From the NCBI GenBank assembly GCA_023653785.1, contig JAMKCH010011919.1:62001-126000 (forward strand): DNA of 64,000 nucleotides, written 5' to 3'. The position numbers and the translations under genes are program-made. Shown here piece by piece: positions 14,001 through 26,524 of this stretch. Source of the DNA: Ophioderma brevispina (lineage: Eukaryota; Echinodermata; Ophiuroidea; Amphilepidida; Ophiodermatidae). Positions within the stretch are counted from its first letter, which is position 1. Every line of letters starts with the position of its first letter. The notes under the pieces were generated by a model, which saw only the letters and a list, made by a program, of their open reading frames with translations, was not told where the DNA came from and searched no databases.

Positions 14001-14343
14001 CTGCATGCACAGGCTGAATTTTACATGCACAGAGCAAATGTTACATGCATCTGTGCATGTAAAACCACTCTAAATCGAACACTGCTTATGCCCACACTTA
14101 AAGCGGATACATTTGACCACGGGTGTTTGACATAAGAATTTGTACATTCAATACGGTTAAATTACGTTAACTAATTTGAAGTCCTTATCAGATAAACTTG
14201 CATATCCTTCTTCAGTATCATTCAGAAAATCGGGTAATTATTGCATGGCCAACTAAAGTGGCTTTTGAGTACACAGCAATACGCATGTTTTGTGAAATCT
14301 AAACTAAAAACAGTTCATCGAATCCAGCATTTCCCACAGTTGT
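11076..14343. repeat. 1.5-1.7 kb tandem duplication joined by T21
   Basis: Copy 1 (11076-12583) and copy 2 (12605-14343) both start ATTACACAGCCGCACACAAA and end GCATTTCCCACAGTTG. A run of 21 T separates them. Divergence is moderate, with small indels and substitutions, for example extra bases near 12890 and 13081 in copy 2. Copy 2 alone carries a 162-bp hAT-type MITE. Reading frames at 11756-11986 and 13342-13572 (minus) are the same non-coding segment in each copy. Confidence 0.9.
13923..14084. mobile_element. hAT-type MITE with 8-bp target duplication (CTTATGCC)
   Basis: 162-bp element with 16-bp perfect inverted ends, CAGTGTTCGATTTAGA and TCTAAATCGAACACTG, flanked on both sides by CTTATGCC (13915-13922 and 14085-14092). 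CAGTG-type ends with 8-bp duplications are typical of hAT transposons. The interior repeats ACATGCAC/GTGCATGT motifs. The matching point in copy 1 of the duplication (near 12335) has the empty site CTAATGCC. No transposase is encoded. Confidence 0.9.
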
Positions 14344-17300
14344 CCCGGGCCCTAATTGGCAGTCCAAATGCTTCACTAAGTGCCACTAATCCACCCAAAT
14401 TAGCGTAACAAGTCCGCTAAATTTATCTGTTATTGTTTAAAAGCTTTCTCTTGCAGCGCTTCCTCCATTGCCGACAGCCAAGGCACTTGACTTCACGCTT
14501 ATTGCGAAGTGATCCATGCCTATACTTGACAGCTCAATATCACCACTTCCCCTTGATGTTTATGACTAAAAATTCACTCATTTCCAGCGTTTTTTCCCCC
14601 TCCTAAACTTGCAAGAAGCCTTAGTATGGATTGTGTCTGGGATGGTTTTCTAATTCACCCTACTTGTTTCAAAGTGGCCCATTACAGTGGTAAGGGGAAA
14701 CTCAATTTTCACATCTCGTTAGTTCGGTGTCATCTGCATGCCTGGCGGTACACGCGCACTAGAAAAGGCGCCAGTGAATAAGCAATATTTGGGACTCCCA
14801 TAGCAACGAGAATTTCAATGTTTCCTTAAAAAATAAAAAGTTGTGCTTGAAAAAGGCGCTGATCCATCACGATAATTGTGGGCATTAAAAGTACATAATT
14901 TCGTATATCAAATTAACTGTTATGACAAAAAGGTCATAGCCCATCACTTATCAATTCCAGTATTATTTCCTTTTACTTAAATTGAACCTTATAAATCAGC
15001 ACAAAAAAACCCTTTAAGCTGTCACTTAATCATTCAAGTACACAAAAAATTAATGTGATGAACGGGCGGAGAACTCCCTTGAAACGTGCTCCGCCATTAT
15101 CATCAAGTGCCATGATTAGCCTCACCTTCCTGTACACAGTTCCATAATTCTCACAAACTGGCATTATCAAAACATCCAACACTTTGGCATAATGGTACCA
15201 TTCTGATACCTAATGATTACAGAAGGCAAAATCCCTCCATTTAATGCATCTATGGGTCAATTAACTCCGCTACATGCAGGGACTGGGAATGAGGTTAATA
15301 TTAGTAAAGTGGCATATGGCACACTTTTTGCCCAAGGTATTCTCTACCACCATAAGAGCAGAAAATCAAGAGAAAGCCAAACGGAGGCATCGACCTAATT
15401 TGGTTTGCACGAGGTGTAAAATTAAATGAATTGAGTGCACAGTTTATCCAGGGCTTGTTACAGTGCACCCAGTGAGCGATAAACACTTCAAAATGGAGCA
15501 CAATCTGCCCTCTCATCAGGTATGTTGAGTGCAACCTTTTACCTATTTCAGCAGTAATCCCTACTTGTAATGGCCTCCAACCAGTTCTGGAATTCTCTCA
15601 AAATGCAAATCTTCCTGGCCTTGTTCAATTTACAGTCTCATACCTGGTTAAAGACTTCTTTAATACAGAGTGTATTACAACTAGGTTGGAGCAGGTGCAG
15701 AATTTACTAATCTATTGTGTTTTGATTTTACAAAAAATTTTACAAAATCCTTGCCAATCCATAAAAATAGAATCATATACTTTGCAACAGAATGGCCTAT
15801 ACTTAGTAGCTTTTGCAACCTTTGTTCAACAACAAAACTCGCATGCATCATTAGCATCCACACTGACCTCAAATGACCCGCCTCGATGCTCTTTTGACCC
15901 CATAGGGTCAAAGTTCAAATCCCTCCAAGTGACTTTGAAATTCATCAGCAATATAGAGCTACCATGACTGAAAAATGAAAGTGGTTTAATCTCTGACGGT
16001 AGTGACATTTCTGGCTTTCCCCCTCACCTACATGCAACCCCATGTCCATACAGTTGGTTGCCGTGAGTGCCATACAGACAAATCTGGCAAGTAATAGTTA
16101 AAGCAAGATGTGTGCAAACCCTGGCAGGGGTAAAACTGGACTTGTTCAATAATATAACATTGCTGTTTCAGCTTTCAACACATTCTTGACTGCTTTAGCA
16201 AATGAAGTTATCTTGTTAGCCAGGCATGCACGGTGTAAATTAGCCTATTGGCTCGGCTGCAAAATGCTTTATTAAAAGCTATACTTGACTTATTAGCGGC
16301 GAATCCCGCGGGTTGTCAACAAAGGGCCATGCTGAACTTTGTGTATAGTTTAAGGATAACGACAGAAAACTGCTGTAGCAATGTGTTTCTACTTCCGTGC
16401 TTGAAGTTGACCATAGTTAGCGTTTTATCAAAATTCACCTACAAGATGTGCATGAGTGAGAATATTATAGCTGTTGGAACATTGACACCAAAAAGGGGGA
16501 AGGCAACTTTTTGCAGTTAGCCCCAGGACCCTCGACAACTGCTTGCTTTTTTGTGCAGTCGTCATTCACAATGTATGAAATACTTTACAGTAGGCTTAAA
16601 AAAAGAAAAGTTGTACTGCCCTTTTCTGACCATCTGCTTTTAATGTACATCAATATTTAATTTGTAATTATTGCAATTTCCTATATAAATGTGAATGTAA
16701 TCTAACAATACGAGTCCTTAAAATGACATCTTCCATCCTTGGCCCAATTTGCGAAATGAAACAATAAATTAGAGTTTTGTAACACCATTTTATTTTAGTT
16801 TGAAATGTTTTTCCATGTACCAGCTACATGTACTAACAATTCAGTATTACATGAATACTATGCCATCATCATCATAATGAGCAACCTTGATTGTGAAAAA
16901 CAAACATTCATTTCACCTATATCAATCTATCTGTTTTTATCCTATTAAACGCCTTTGTCAGCTAAGCAAATCCAATAAAATTCACGAATTCATCTGATAT
17001 TGTGTCTACCGTTTCTTTCTTACCTCAGTATTCCCCAACCACCGAACAACCCAACCAAGACTCACTCCTTGGGGCGCCCTTTCCTTTTTAAGGAGTTTTT
17101 ATTTTTAAATGAACTTCTGTCCAATGCAAGACTAATGCAATTAAGACCTTATATCACTATTGTGTAGTAATAGCTGCCATACATTGGTACAAAAAGTTGT
17201 GCCTGTGTACACACCTGTAATATTAGTCTGCTTAATGAATAGTTCTAAGCTATCAGTGTTAAAATACATACAAGGTAATTGGTAGCACAAATTGTAGATT

Positions 17301-18963
17301 CTAAATTGGAAGTATTAATTTTGGTTATAAATTAGCTTTAGAAGTTCATTCTACAGTGAAATATGTCAAGCAAATTGTGCAAAACTGACCCAACCAATCC
17401 AGAAAAAACTGTTACATACAAGGCTGGTGAGGACTAGTCTCATTTAGTGCAAGCAGGGAATGCCGCTATCACCAGTGACCAGTGCAAGTAGGGCATTTAT
17501 ATCACGGACATGGTCATGGAAAATATGAGACTCTTGATCTCAAAAGCTAATATTCAGTAGCAGCTACAGTGTAAACAATGGATCGGGTGTTTCCACACAA
17601 TTACGAACTGTGTACCACTGCAGTGGGTTTTGGTCCATCGGAGTAATCTGCTGCTGCGCAAAAGAAAAATCCCACAAGGCAGTATTTCTTTTTTTCTAAA
17701 GATTAAGAATTTTCAAAATAAAAATCATACACGAGATACCAAGCCACTAAAGAAAGTAGCAAAAACAGCAAGAGGACTACCACATGATGTGGAAGCAAGG
17801 AAGCCAGGATTTCTTTGCAGTGAAGCTTATCCACAATTAGAGTAAATTGACATAATTAGTATCAATTAACACCAGAGCTGTTAAGATTCAAGGGGGGATT
17901 ATCACCTCTCTCCACCCCATTTATGGAGTCACTGACTCCTCCACTATTTGTTTAACACCCATGACTAATTAGCTCATGTAAGCTCCTAAACCAACTCCTT
18001 CCAAGTAGAGGGTGGAGTCATGGCATGGTCACCTGACCAGTAAGTAGACTTGAGCTTATAAATTAAGCCTCTTATCACCAATCCCAATCAACCCTGTCCT
18101 GCCTATTATATTGCAGTAAGTCAGTACTTAGAGAGAGCTAAACCCTCAAACAAACAAAATAGGCAGTCAGCTGCACAGTAGTTTCAAAACTACAAGTGTT
18201 GACATAATGTCAGTGTCCCCCCTTCCTTGAGTATGACTGACACAAAAACAATCTGCCTCAAGTGTCCTTAGACTCATCTTTAATGGATTTATTACTCTCA
18301 AGATGTCTTGGTCAATATCTAACACTATTGCAATAATCTCTTTGTCTAAAATTGACTACCTACCACAAATCCTCCAGCCATTTCAAGAGGGATTTTGGTA
18401 AAGTCTGCTGAATTCTCAGAGCTTCAAGTGGCTTTTCAGAAACTCATTCTATCTACAGTTTTATTTACAAGCAGAAAGTGCAACAGGAGGGAGTAAACTC
18501 ATTAAATATGTAGAAGGTAGAGTGTTTGCTTGTTAGCACATGGCCAGCTTAATGGGGCTTGCTGTCTGATATAGCTAGCTTTGTCAATAAGAACATGGGC
18601 TGATATCCAGTCCAATCTGTATGCTTTGATCGGTTGACTGAAAAAAAAAACAAGCTGGGCTTATCAAAACCTTTTTACTGAAAATGTTTACTTACTCCCC
18701 CATAATTAAAATGTTACTCCCTATTCTTTAAAATATCAAAGTAACTATTTGATCTAATTAGAACGGCTAAAATCATGTAACAGATCTAACCACCTCAGGT
18801 AAAACTACAAACCTGAACCTAACCCCTAGTTATTTTTAAAATGTATGCATGTTTTTTGTTTTTGCTTAATTTCTTCCAAACTTTATACAAGCCCATGGCT
18901 TTCTGAGTACTAAATGATTCTTTACTTCCAAGTTCAAGGGGGATATGTTTCATTGGCAGTTAT
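14344..18963 (-). other. Intron sequence between repeats, no gene seen
   Basis: Inside the exon 9/10 intron. No inverted-end element or coding similarity recognised. Plus-strand frame 16248-16520 and others look random. A short odd-centred palindrome GGAGTCACTGACTCC lies near 17925. Confidence 0.5.
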
Positions 18964-19131
18964 CAGGCGCGTAACCAGACCTGAGCCTCCGGGGGGGCAA
19001 GACTCAAGAAGTTTCCCCATATTTTTCTCCTTCTCCCCCTTCTTCTCATCCCCATTTTTTAGCTTCTCCGTCCCCATTTTAGTTGTTCGGGGGGCACTCT
19101 GCCCCCCTGTCCCCCGCTGGTTACGCCACTG
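18964..19131. mobile_element. hAT-type MITE with 8-bp target duplication (GCAGTTAT)
   Basis: 168 bp, ends CAGGCGCGTAACCAG and CTGGTTACGCCACTG (13 of 15 bases pair when inverted), flanked exactly by GCAGTTAT at 18956-18963 and 19132-19139. The inside is C/T-rich with GGGGGGCA/TGCCCCCC subterminal motifs. Same family as 24449-24671. Non-autonomous. Confidence 0.88.
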
Positions 19132-19834
19132 GCAGTTATGCAAATGCTAATTCTTTCCTATTTTTAGATCACAAATTTGACAAGGCTAACAAAAATACAG
19201 TACTATTTCCAACTTATTAAATGATTTACCACAAGAGCTTTGTGCTACTTGCCAGAACTTCATCAGAAGTGGACCTATAAAAATGATCTAAGGGAAATTA
19301 TGTCCTCATTCTAAAACCTAAGTCATTAAAAATGAATCCCCTACATGAACAGACTTAATAAAGTTACCCAGTATGGAAAATGAAATGCATATTATTTGAA
19401 ATAGTGAAACTGATGATAGAAACATGTTTTGATAACAACCTCCTCAATACCGAAATACGCTTTCTGATGAATACAAACACCCAAAGTGCGGAAAGAGTCG
19501 ATGGATTTAAACAGACACCTCCTGCTGCGATACAAATTGTAATAATTACGCTATCAAAACTACAATGGGTGGTAAAACATCTTTTTAAATGCTGACAGTT
19601 TTAAAGAAATTGTTAAAGGAACAAGAAATGTCACTCAATTATAACTGTCAACCTTTTTTTTCCCAAAATTTGATCTATGTCACTGGATGGCTCTGGCTCA
19701 CAACATTTATTCCAAATGCGGATCCATGCCACTGATGCAGACATTCTAGTGAGCATTAATCAAGGGCCTATAGCAATTTGAATTGGAGTACAAGCACTGT
19801 ACAATTTGGGGTAGATGGATGGTAGGTTGTGGAG

Positions 19835-19918
19835 ATGTGTGCGTGTACGTGTGCAATGCATGCACGTGTGCGTGCATGTGTGTGGGTGGGTGGGTGTGTG
19901 TGTGCTGTGTCACGCACA
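19835..19918. repeat. TG/GTGC simple repeat
   Basis: Alternating TG with interspersed GCA, for example GTGTGCGTGTACGTGTGCA and GTGTGTGTGC. Low-complexity, potentially Z-DNA forming; no coding meaning. Confidence 0.85.
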
Positions 19919-20060
19919 CATGTAAAATATGTGGCTGGGTTGGTGGGTGTGAGCATTTGTTTTTGATAAAATAACAACGAACAAAGAAAGGAGCCATGGG
20001 ACAAAAATGCTACATCCTGTTGAGAGGTCCATGGGAAATAATTCACTGATGCTCGTCTAT

Positions 20061-20251
20061 CAGGGGCGGTGCCCAGGGAAATCATAGAAATAGGAGTGGC
20101 GAAACATATGGGGGGGCAAAACAGTAAGTACAACAAAATGAACTTAAAAAACAAATTTTGGGTTAAAAAAAAAATCCTAATTTTTTGCGCAAAACCCCCT
20201 GTTTTTCCTAAAGTTTGAAAATCTCAGGGGACCCCCCCTGGCCGCCCCCTG
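20061..20251. mobile_element. Degraded hAT-type MITE
   Basis: Ends CAGGGGCGGTGCCCAGGG and CCCCCCTGGCCGCCCCCTG are inverted with mismatches. Flanks TCGTCTAT and CGGTCTAT match at 6 of 8 positions, suggesting an aged 8-bp target duplication. No coding capacity. Confidence 0.65.
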
Positions 20252-20510
20252 CGGTCTATCCCACATAATGACTTCATTCAACACCAGCAAAGCCTGAGTA
20301 AATAACTGTTCACAACGGCATCTAACCTATCTGTGGTTTTAATTGTATTCTATGATACATAGAAGATTGTGCTGGCTCTGTAGCATCACTTTGCTAGCCT
20401 TTCAACTAGTTAATGTTCAATGACCTTTCCATCTACAAACACCTTATCAGTGAAGTGTCTCCTGTTTTGTTGTGATTTATTGGTCGATAAAACTTCAATG
20501 GCTGCTTTAA

Positions 20511-20843
20511 AGGTGCTTGTTCCGATCATTCTTTGGGCCCCCTTATTTTTACCCGGAAGTAGTATCGATATTGATACCAATGAAAGACCTATTTTTCTCA
20601 TTGGTCTCCTGAAATTTTTGAGCATCCTCAAATCCTTTCCTTCCAAAGATATAAACAAAAAAACCGCCGGTTTAATGGTTAACCTCATATTACACAGTAT
20701 TGATAGGGCTTGTTCACATCATTATTTCGTCTACCATCAAACCCGCAAGTTTGTTTCCCACAGTACTTGATGGGGGCGTATGTACAAGTGCCAGGCTCTA
20801 ATTCAAGTATAGAAGACAATAACAAAAATCGGAACAGGCACCT
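20511..20843. mobile_element. TTAA-flanked MITE, AGGTGC family, copy A
   Basis: 333 bp between two TTAA (20507-20510, 20844-20847). Ends AGGTGCTTGTTCCGAT and, inverted, AGGTGCCTGTTCCGAT. The interior shares GTACTTGATGGGG, AAGTTTGTTTCCCAC and ACCCGGAAGTAGTATCGATA with copy B at 47954-48282 in the opposite orientation. A TTAA target is typical of piggyBac-type elements, but these ends do not start with the usual CCC, so the superfamily is uncertain. Confidence 0.85.
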
Positions 20844-20851
20844 TTAAGATT

Positions 20852-23799
20852 TACTTGAATAACAACATAGGCCTCGGATAGATGGGCGCCATTAGAAACA
20901 CATATACTGATTCACAAAATTCCGATCTTCCTAGAAACGGCTTTAAATTTCATATCATATAGATATGGTTTTGCTGGCCACATCCACCCGAAACTCCGAT
21001 AATCCACACATGCATGAAATATGATTACCAACAAATTTCAGTTAGGCCTCTAAAATATGCTTCATATCCTTATTGATTAGTGGAATTAACTCCCGGCTCT
21101 TTAGACTGACCAGACTTTGACCTTACTCAACAACAATCTCTGGGCTACACATGCTCACTCACTTTAGAAAAGGACAATTTCTGTTACTACTATTTTTTTT
21201 TTTGTTGTGTTTCGACTAGAGATTTAATGGCATTTTTCAATTGGCCCAAAATCTATTTTTATAAATACATTTTGAGAGATTGACAATTTTTCTGTATGTT
21301 TGTAAATTCCACTTCTTTTGTTCATGAAAGCACACCACCACGAAAATGTCCCCATCCACGTCAGTTGCAAGAGTTCAGTGACCATGACTCTCTGTGCAAT
21401 AGCTCCCTCTAGAGTTTCCTGGCACATGTCCACACCCAGGCACTAATAATAAAGTAGCAGTGATCACGGTGCATGCAGACTCAACCAACCAATCGTATTG
21501 AAGCTCCGTTCTACACTATTAAGCAAGATGGAGCACTATTTAATTCACTTTGATCATTATGCCTTGAGCCCGGTGTTGGTCAGTTCTTGTCTCATGGGCC
21601 ATCTACATGAAACACTTTACACTCCCAAAGCACATAAAAAAACACCTTAGGTGCGGGGCCAGCACTGGAAAGAATCAGATTCGTTGCCGAGCACGATTAC
21701 CATAAGACCGGATGTGGACTTATTTGCTGCTCCGGGGATCAGCAAAGGAATCCCTGAAAGATTGTGAAAATGGCATTTGCCATCTACTGACCTTTCCGCT
21801 GTAATCTCGACACCAGGTTGCCATGGTTACAGACATGTAAAAACTAGTCCAAAGAGGTGCTATTTTCACAGCCCTCTTCTCGCAAGCACTTGGGAAATTG
21901 GATGCTACGAATGATTGGTGTTTGGTGTTTCCAAATGCCTTGGCCGGCTAGAGTATTTGATGTTTCCATATAAGATATTGGAACCTGTCATTTTCTATTC
22001 TGTCACGGGTTTTTGCCTTGACGCCATTTTAGCACGCCACGATGAACACTTTCAGTCACATGTACACATTGCACACTGATAATTTTTCTAAGTTGAAATT
22101 TTTTTCGGGGCGATAACTGATTAACCGACCCACAATCCGTTTATACTTTCCTGACCCGTATCACGTTCGAAAAGCCAATAATCGATTCTCAAAACATCTT
22201 GACGCTTAATATAATATTAAAATATATAGGGGTTTTTATCTACTTGAGACAGAGCTCATCCTCAATTATACAATCATTGTCTCTTCCTTATAATATCCTA
22301 TGGGCTTGATTGCCCTTGTGTGAGCTTTTAATTCCACAGGGCCAATTACCCACATCACTACACATTTTCACTTTCCACATTGAATTCAGTGCAGATATGA
22401 CCTTTGCACTTTAAATTTGCAGTGTAAATATCATGCACAGACTTAAGGGCCAAGTTCAATACACATTATTCTGTATGTACTTAACATTAAACTCTGCCTG
22501 TAGATATGAGAACATGAAGGCTTGAATCTATACATAGAAATGAGTTTAAATTTGGTTGGCTTATTGGGTGTTGACTAGTAACAATACACGATGACTTCCT
22601 GTGCAGCAGATAACAAGGTAGGCAATCCATTAGGCGAAAAGGAAATCGCTCATTCTTCTTGAGCTTTGTCTATAGATTAACTGATTATTTTCTGGTGGTA
22701 ATTGTACACATGGCAAATCACACTTTGCCAAGTCCCAAGATTTTTTTAAGCCATATTCCAGAGGGGTTATTTCAATTATTTTGGGGATATGAATTATTCT
22801 GCTCAAAATAAGATATTGACATTGATTTTTATTTTTGTTGTGCAATAATTAACAGGTCTCAAAATTCAATTTTGAATTTACTCCCACAAAAACAGATTCC
22901 CATCACAAAGGAGATTAGTCTCTATCAAGAATTTTGACTTTTTACTTCCTGCAAGAAAGAACATTTAAGAAAAGCTTGGTGCCTTTGCAAGGAATGTGAA
23001 GAAATTTGATTAGTCGCTTGCCTTGCATATGCATTCACATCTTATTTTCTATTTTATTTACCATGCAAAAAGAGTCAATGGATTTGCTATTGACAAGTAG
23101 CACGGTGATTTCTACAGTTGTCCATATATGTCAGAATAAAATCCTCACAATTAGAACTACAGAAAAAAATCTGACCATATATCAGATTTTTTTGTGAGCA
23201 AGACAGGGAGCAAGAACCATTTGTTTACCATTACCATGGTGATTAAAACATTTTAGAGCTACAAAATAACATTTGGACACATTAATTTGTGTATTAAACC
23301 AAAAAAAAAAAAAAAGACAATATGAAGCACTTTGTTTAAAATTCCATATTACAAATCATTCCAATTTATTTTATGCTATTTCTCAAGATTTTCTAAGAGT
23401 TGCACTTGCCAAGTTCCTGCTGCTCTTTTCTGCCCTGACCTGGACCATTCAACAATTAAGATGTAACCCAATGAGCATAAAGTCTTAATTAACATGATAT
23501 TTGATCTTCAAGAGGAAACAGTTCATCTCATGACAAAAGGAAATAACTAAGTCTTGAAAAGGGTCCAATAATGTAAACATATTTTTGTTACAAATCAAAT
23601 GTCAACTATATGTCTATCCATATATGCACACATACACATGGACACACAGGCATTTTTACCAATACATCTGAGAACATCAAAAGAACCACTCGATATGGCA
23701 GAATAAATATAATGGGAAAATGTCTGAGAACAAAAGAAAACATTCTGCCGACTACTGTTCGAAAGATTTCTTGTGTCGGGTCCTCGGTGATAAAGCCAA
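20852..23799 (-). other. Intron sequence, no feature recognised
   Basis: Mostly unique AT-rich sequence with A or T runs (T9 near 21193, A15 near 23301). No coding similarity or element ends found. Confidence 0.5.
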
Positions 23800-24295
23800 A
23801 CTGTTCACACCCTTACACACAACCTACAAATCTTCTCATATCACCCCAGTCTTAAAATTTAAACTGGTTGCCAGTTGATTATAGAATTGTGTAAAAATTG
23901 TAACTAAGTCTTCAAATTACTGTACAATCTGGTACCGTACCATAAATGTCTTTAATATCAAACGATATACTCCACCTCGCAGGCTTCATTTCAGTACCAT
24001 TTCACTTCTCTAAGAACCTCATTCTAAATGTTCATGGGGACAGAGCTTTTTCAATTGCTGCAATTAGATCTAGCACATCTTTGGCTCTATTTAAGACCTC
24101 TTTAATAACTCATTGATGAATCAAGCTGTTTCATAATTGACCGCTTTCTGTAACCTGTTTGTTTTTAGGTCAATTATTTGTAGCATATTTTGTATTGTGT
24201 AATTTAGTTGTATATTAAGTTGTATTTACGCGTTGAGCTCCTGCTTGGTGGATTTGTGCGCATAAGAAGTCTACATTATTATTATTACAAGAAAT
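23800..24295 (+). pseudogene. Relic of a non-LTR retrotransposon (3' end of reverse transcriptase)
   Basis: Broken frames on the plus strand read NWLPVDYRIV near 23862-23895, then HGDRAFSIAA near 24032-24062 and IRSSTSLALFKTSLITH just after, in different frames with stops between. This order (WLPVxYRI, then GDRAFSxAAP..., then LxxFKxxLKTHL) is typical of the C-terminal tail of CR1/L2-type LINE reverse transcriptases. The segment ends GTGCGCATAAGAAG with an ATT repeat, as such LINE tails do. Heavily decayed, inactive. Confidence 0.7.
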
Positions 24296-24448
24296 GTACA
24301 CACACAAACATGTACACTCACAAACACACATACCCCAAACACATGAAGCATACAATACAACATGTATTCAGTCCTGGCTTTTTGAGGGGGACCTCTAATA
24401 GCCAAAAACAGGCTGATTCTGTATGCTTTCCCCGAAAGCACCCCCAAG

Positions 24449-24671
24449 CAGGCGCGTAACCAGCCCGGCGGTTCCGAGGGGGCAATTTCCCGGTAGGTGC
24501 AACAAATGTCCCGATCACAAGCAAAAATTCCCGGTTGCAGGGCAAAAGGATCCGAAAAGGGGATGATTTAACATTAATATCCATGTTTTATTTCCCGATT
24601 TGCCCTCAAGATTTTTTTCAGAGGGGGCACTTTGCCCTCACCCCCTTTGCCCCCAGCTGGCTATGCCACTG
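24449..24671. mobile_element. hAT-type MITE with 8-bp target duplication (CCCCCAAG)
   Basis: 223 bp, ends CAGGCGCGTAACCAG and CTGGCTATGCCACTG, flanked exactly by CCCCCAAG (24441-24448, 24672-24679). The left end is identical over 15 bases to the element at 18964. It lies 110 bp from the 14-nt microexon 9, in the intron entered from its donor. Confidence 0.88.
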
Positions 24672-24780
24672 CCCCCAAGATATGCCACTGCCCCCAATCT
24701 ACAAACACACATGTACATACTCACACACACACACAAACAGACACTTTATTACCCTAATTATACATGCATGTTTAACTTAC

Positions 24781-24794
24781 CCTGCTTTCTCTTT
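24781..24794 (-). CDS. gro: Groucho exon 9, 14-nt microexon (ERESR junction)
   Basis: The 14 bases AAAGAGAAAGCAGG lie between acceptor CATGGCCATCACAG and donor GTAAGTTAAAC on the minus strand. With the phase-1 end of exon 8 (AGA G) they read E R E S R and lead in phase 0 into exon 10 (NSVSPTDRDR). The result KDRERESRNSVSP resembles the RERES...NSVSP stretch recalled from vertebrate TLE3. No other simple join of exons 8 and 10 keeps frame: 193 and 153 nt joined directly shift it. A match this short rests on phase, splice signals and protein context together; transcript data were not available. Confidence 0.8.
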
Positions 24795-25792
24795 CTGTGA
24801 TGGCCATGAAAATGTGAAGCACCGATAGACATGTCCATGTTTGAACGGAAGTTCATTAGCGTGGAAAATTGAAAAAACAAAAGCAGTTTAAAATTAATAG
24901 AGTAGTAGTTGCTATCAAATGATGGATTGTGTTCACTGACAAATTTGATTACTGTTACAGTGCTTTACAAATATAATTTTAGCGGGACTTAAAGGTGCAT
25001 TTTGTAATTTTAGTGCTTGCATTCTTATTTAATTTGTTTATGGCACAATAGATAATGTTGAAAAAAGCTTATAACCCTTTTTAGACACTTCTGAAATTCG
25101 TGCAGATACAATGATGCGAGGTGTGGCTCACCAAATGAATTGCTGACCTCAAATTTAAATAGAGCTTTTGTAGCATTTATGTTTATCATATTTTTGCTCA
25201 AATATCTCAAAATCTGCAGCTAGGTTCTAGAATATCTCAAATGGATGTTACAGGAAATACTTCCAGCTGGGTCATCAGAAATTAACAGGGTATTATTTTT
25301 GCCAACCACAGATGTTTTGAGTTGTTGACCAAAATCATTTCAACGTTTTGACACCCCACAAATATCACGTTTTATGGAAATTAGCCATGTTTGGAAAGAC
25401 ATTAGCAAAACTACCTTCAGATGAAATAGCGTGATATAAAAGCCACCAAGACCTGTGTCTAATTAAGTAATTTGCCCTCTACTCAACTGATGATCATTAT
25501 CCCACCCCCTCCCCCTCACTTTTTATCAATGTCAAATTGTAGAATGGGCAGATTCTTTCAATACTCTCGCTCCTTCCGGCCAGATTTTCAGACTGGAGTT
25601 ACCACTTTCCCCCAACACACCAATTGTGTCACCTTTGTTATGCTACAACTTAGAGTAACCACACCCATTTTAGTACTGTCCAATAAGTCACCATTTTCTT
25701 AATAAACCGGTTCAATGACACTCACAATAAAAGTGCATTTATAGTTAGACACTGACCCATGTATCCTCACACAATGACTCAATTACCATGGA

Positions 25793-26140
25793 CCAGTTCA
25801 GTTTCTCTCATTCACCAGTGTTTCTTAAAAAATACACAACCTGGTTTTGGGGTAGGATTTTTGATACCCAGATCACACAAGGTCAGTTCATGTCAATACA
25901 TGTACAAGTACAACCTGCTGAACTGTGTCCTTGGTGGATGAGGATATTGTCATCTCATCACTATTAGCCAATACAGCCTCAACTCATATGGCACAGTTCA
26001 GTAGCTTTCATTCACCGGTGTATTTAGAAAATACACCCCCTGGTTTGGGAGTATCATTTTTGATACCCAGAACACACAAGTCCAGTTCATGTTAACACAT
26101 AAATATAGAGTTTTCTGAACTGTGTCCCTTGTGGAGGAGC
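25793..26140. repeat. Two spaced copies of a ~150-bp repeat
   Basis: Copy 1 (about 25793-25943) and copy 2 (about 25993-26140) share CAGTTCAG, TCATTCACC, AATACAC, CCTGGTTT, TTTTTGATACCCAGA, CACACAAG and CTGAACTGTGTCC in order. Each copy has CAGTTCAG and CTGAACTG as inverted ends. Lies between exons 8 and 9. Confidence 0.7.
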
Positions 26141-26524
26141 ATATCTGAAAAACATGGTTCTGTCAATTGTATGGATAGATCTTCAAATTCTTGAAAATAA
26201 CAAAGTATACAATTTTTTCCAATCTTGTGAATTTCGAGGCATGGTAAAAATAATATAACTACGTATAATGTTATACATCCTGTCTGTTTGAATCTCAGCT
26301 CAACATTTATAAGCTTTTCACACAAAAAAATGATTTTTTTTTTACTTTCTTCAGACCAAAAATCAACATTCCAAAGCAAATCTAATTTGATGCAATTCAA
26401 AGCATGGAATAATATCAATTAGCCTAAAAGAGTACTAGAATGGCTCCAAAATCAATTTGGCAAAGCAATCTGGGAAGGTCCAATTCTTGCTGTGGGATTC
26501 TATAGTACATCCTTTAATGTTATA

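Noticed and set aside
17020..17095. Possible minus-strand exon ending AATACTGAG before GTAAGA
   Set aside because: Translation does not resemble Groucho, phases do not fit exons 8-10, and the 14-nt microexon solves the gap.
24208..24459. Plus-strand frame after the LINE relic
   Set aside because: Crosses the LINE tail, a CA-rich repeat and the border of a MITE; not a gene.
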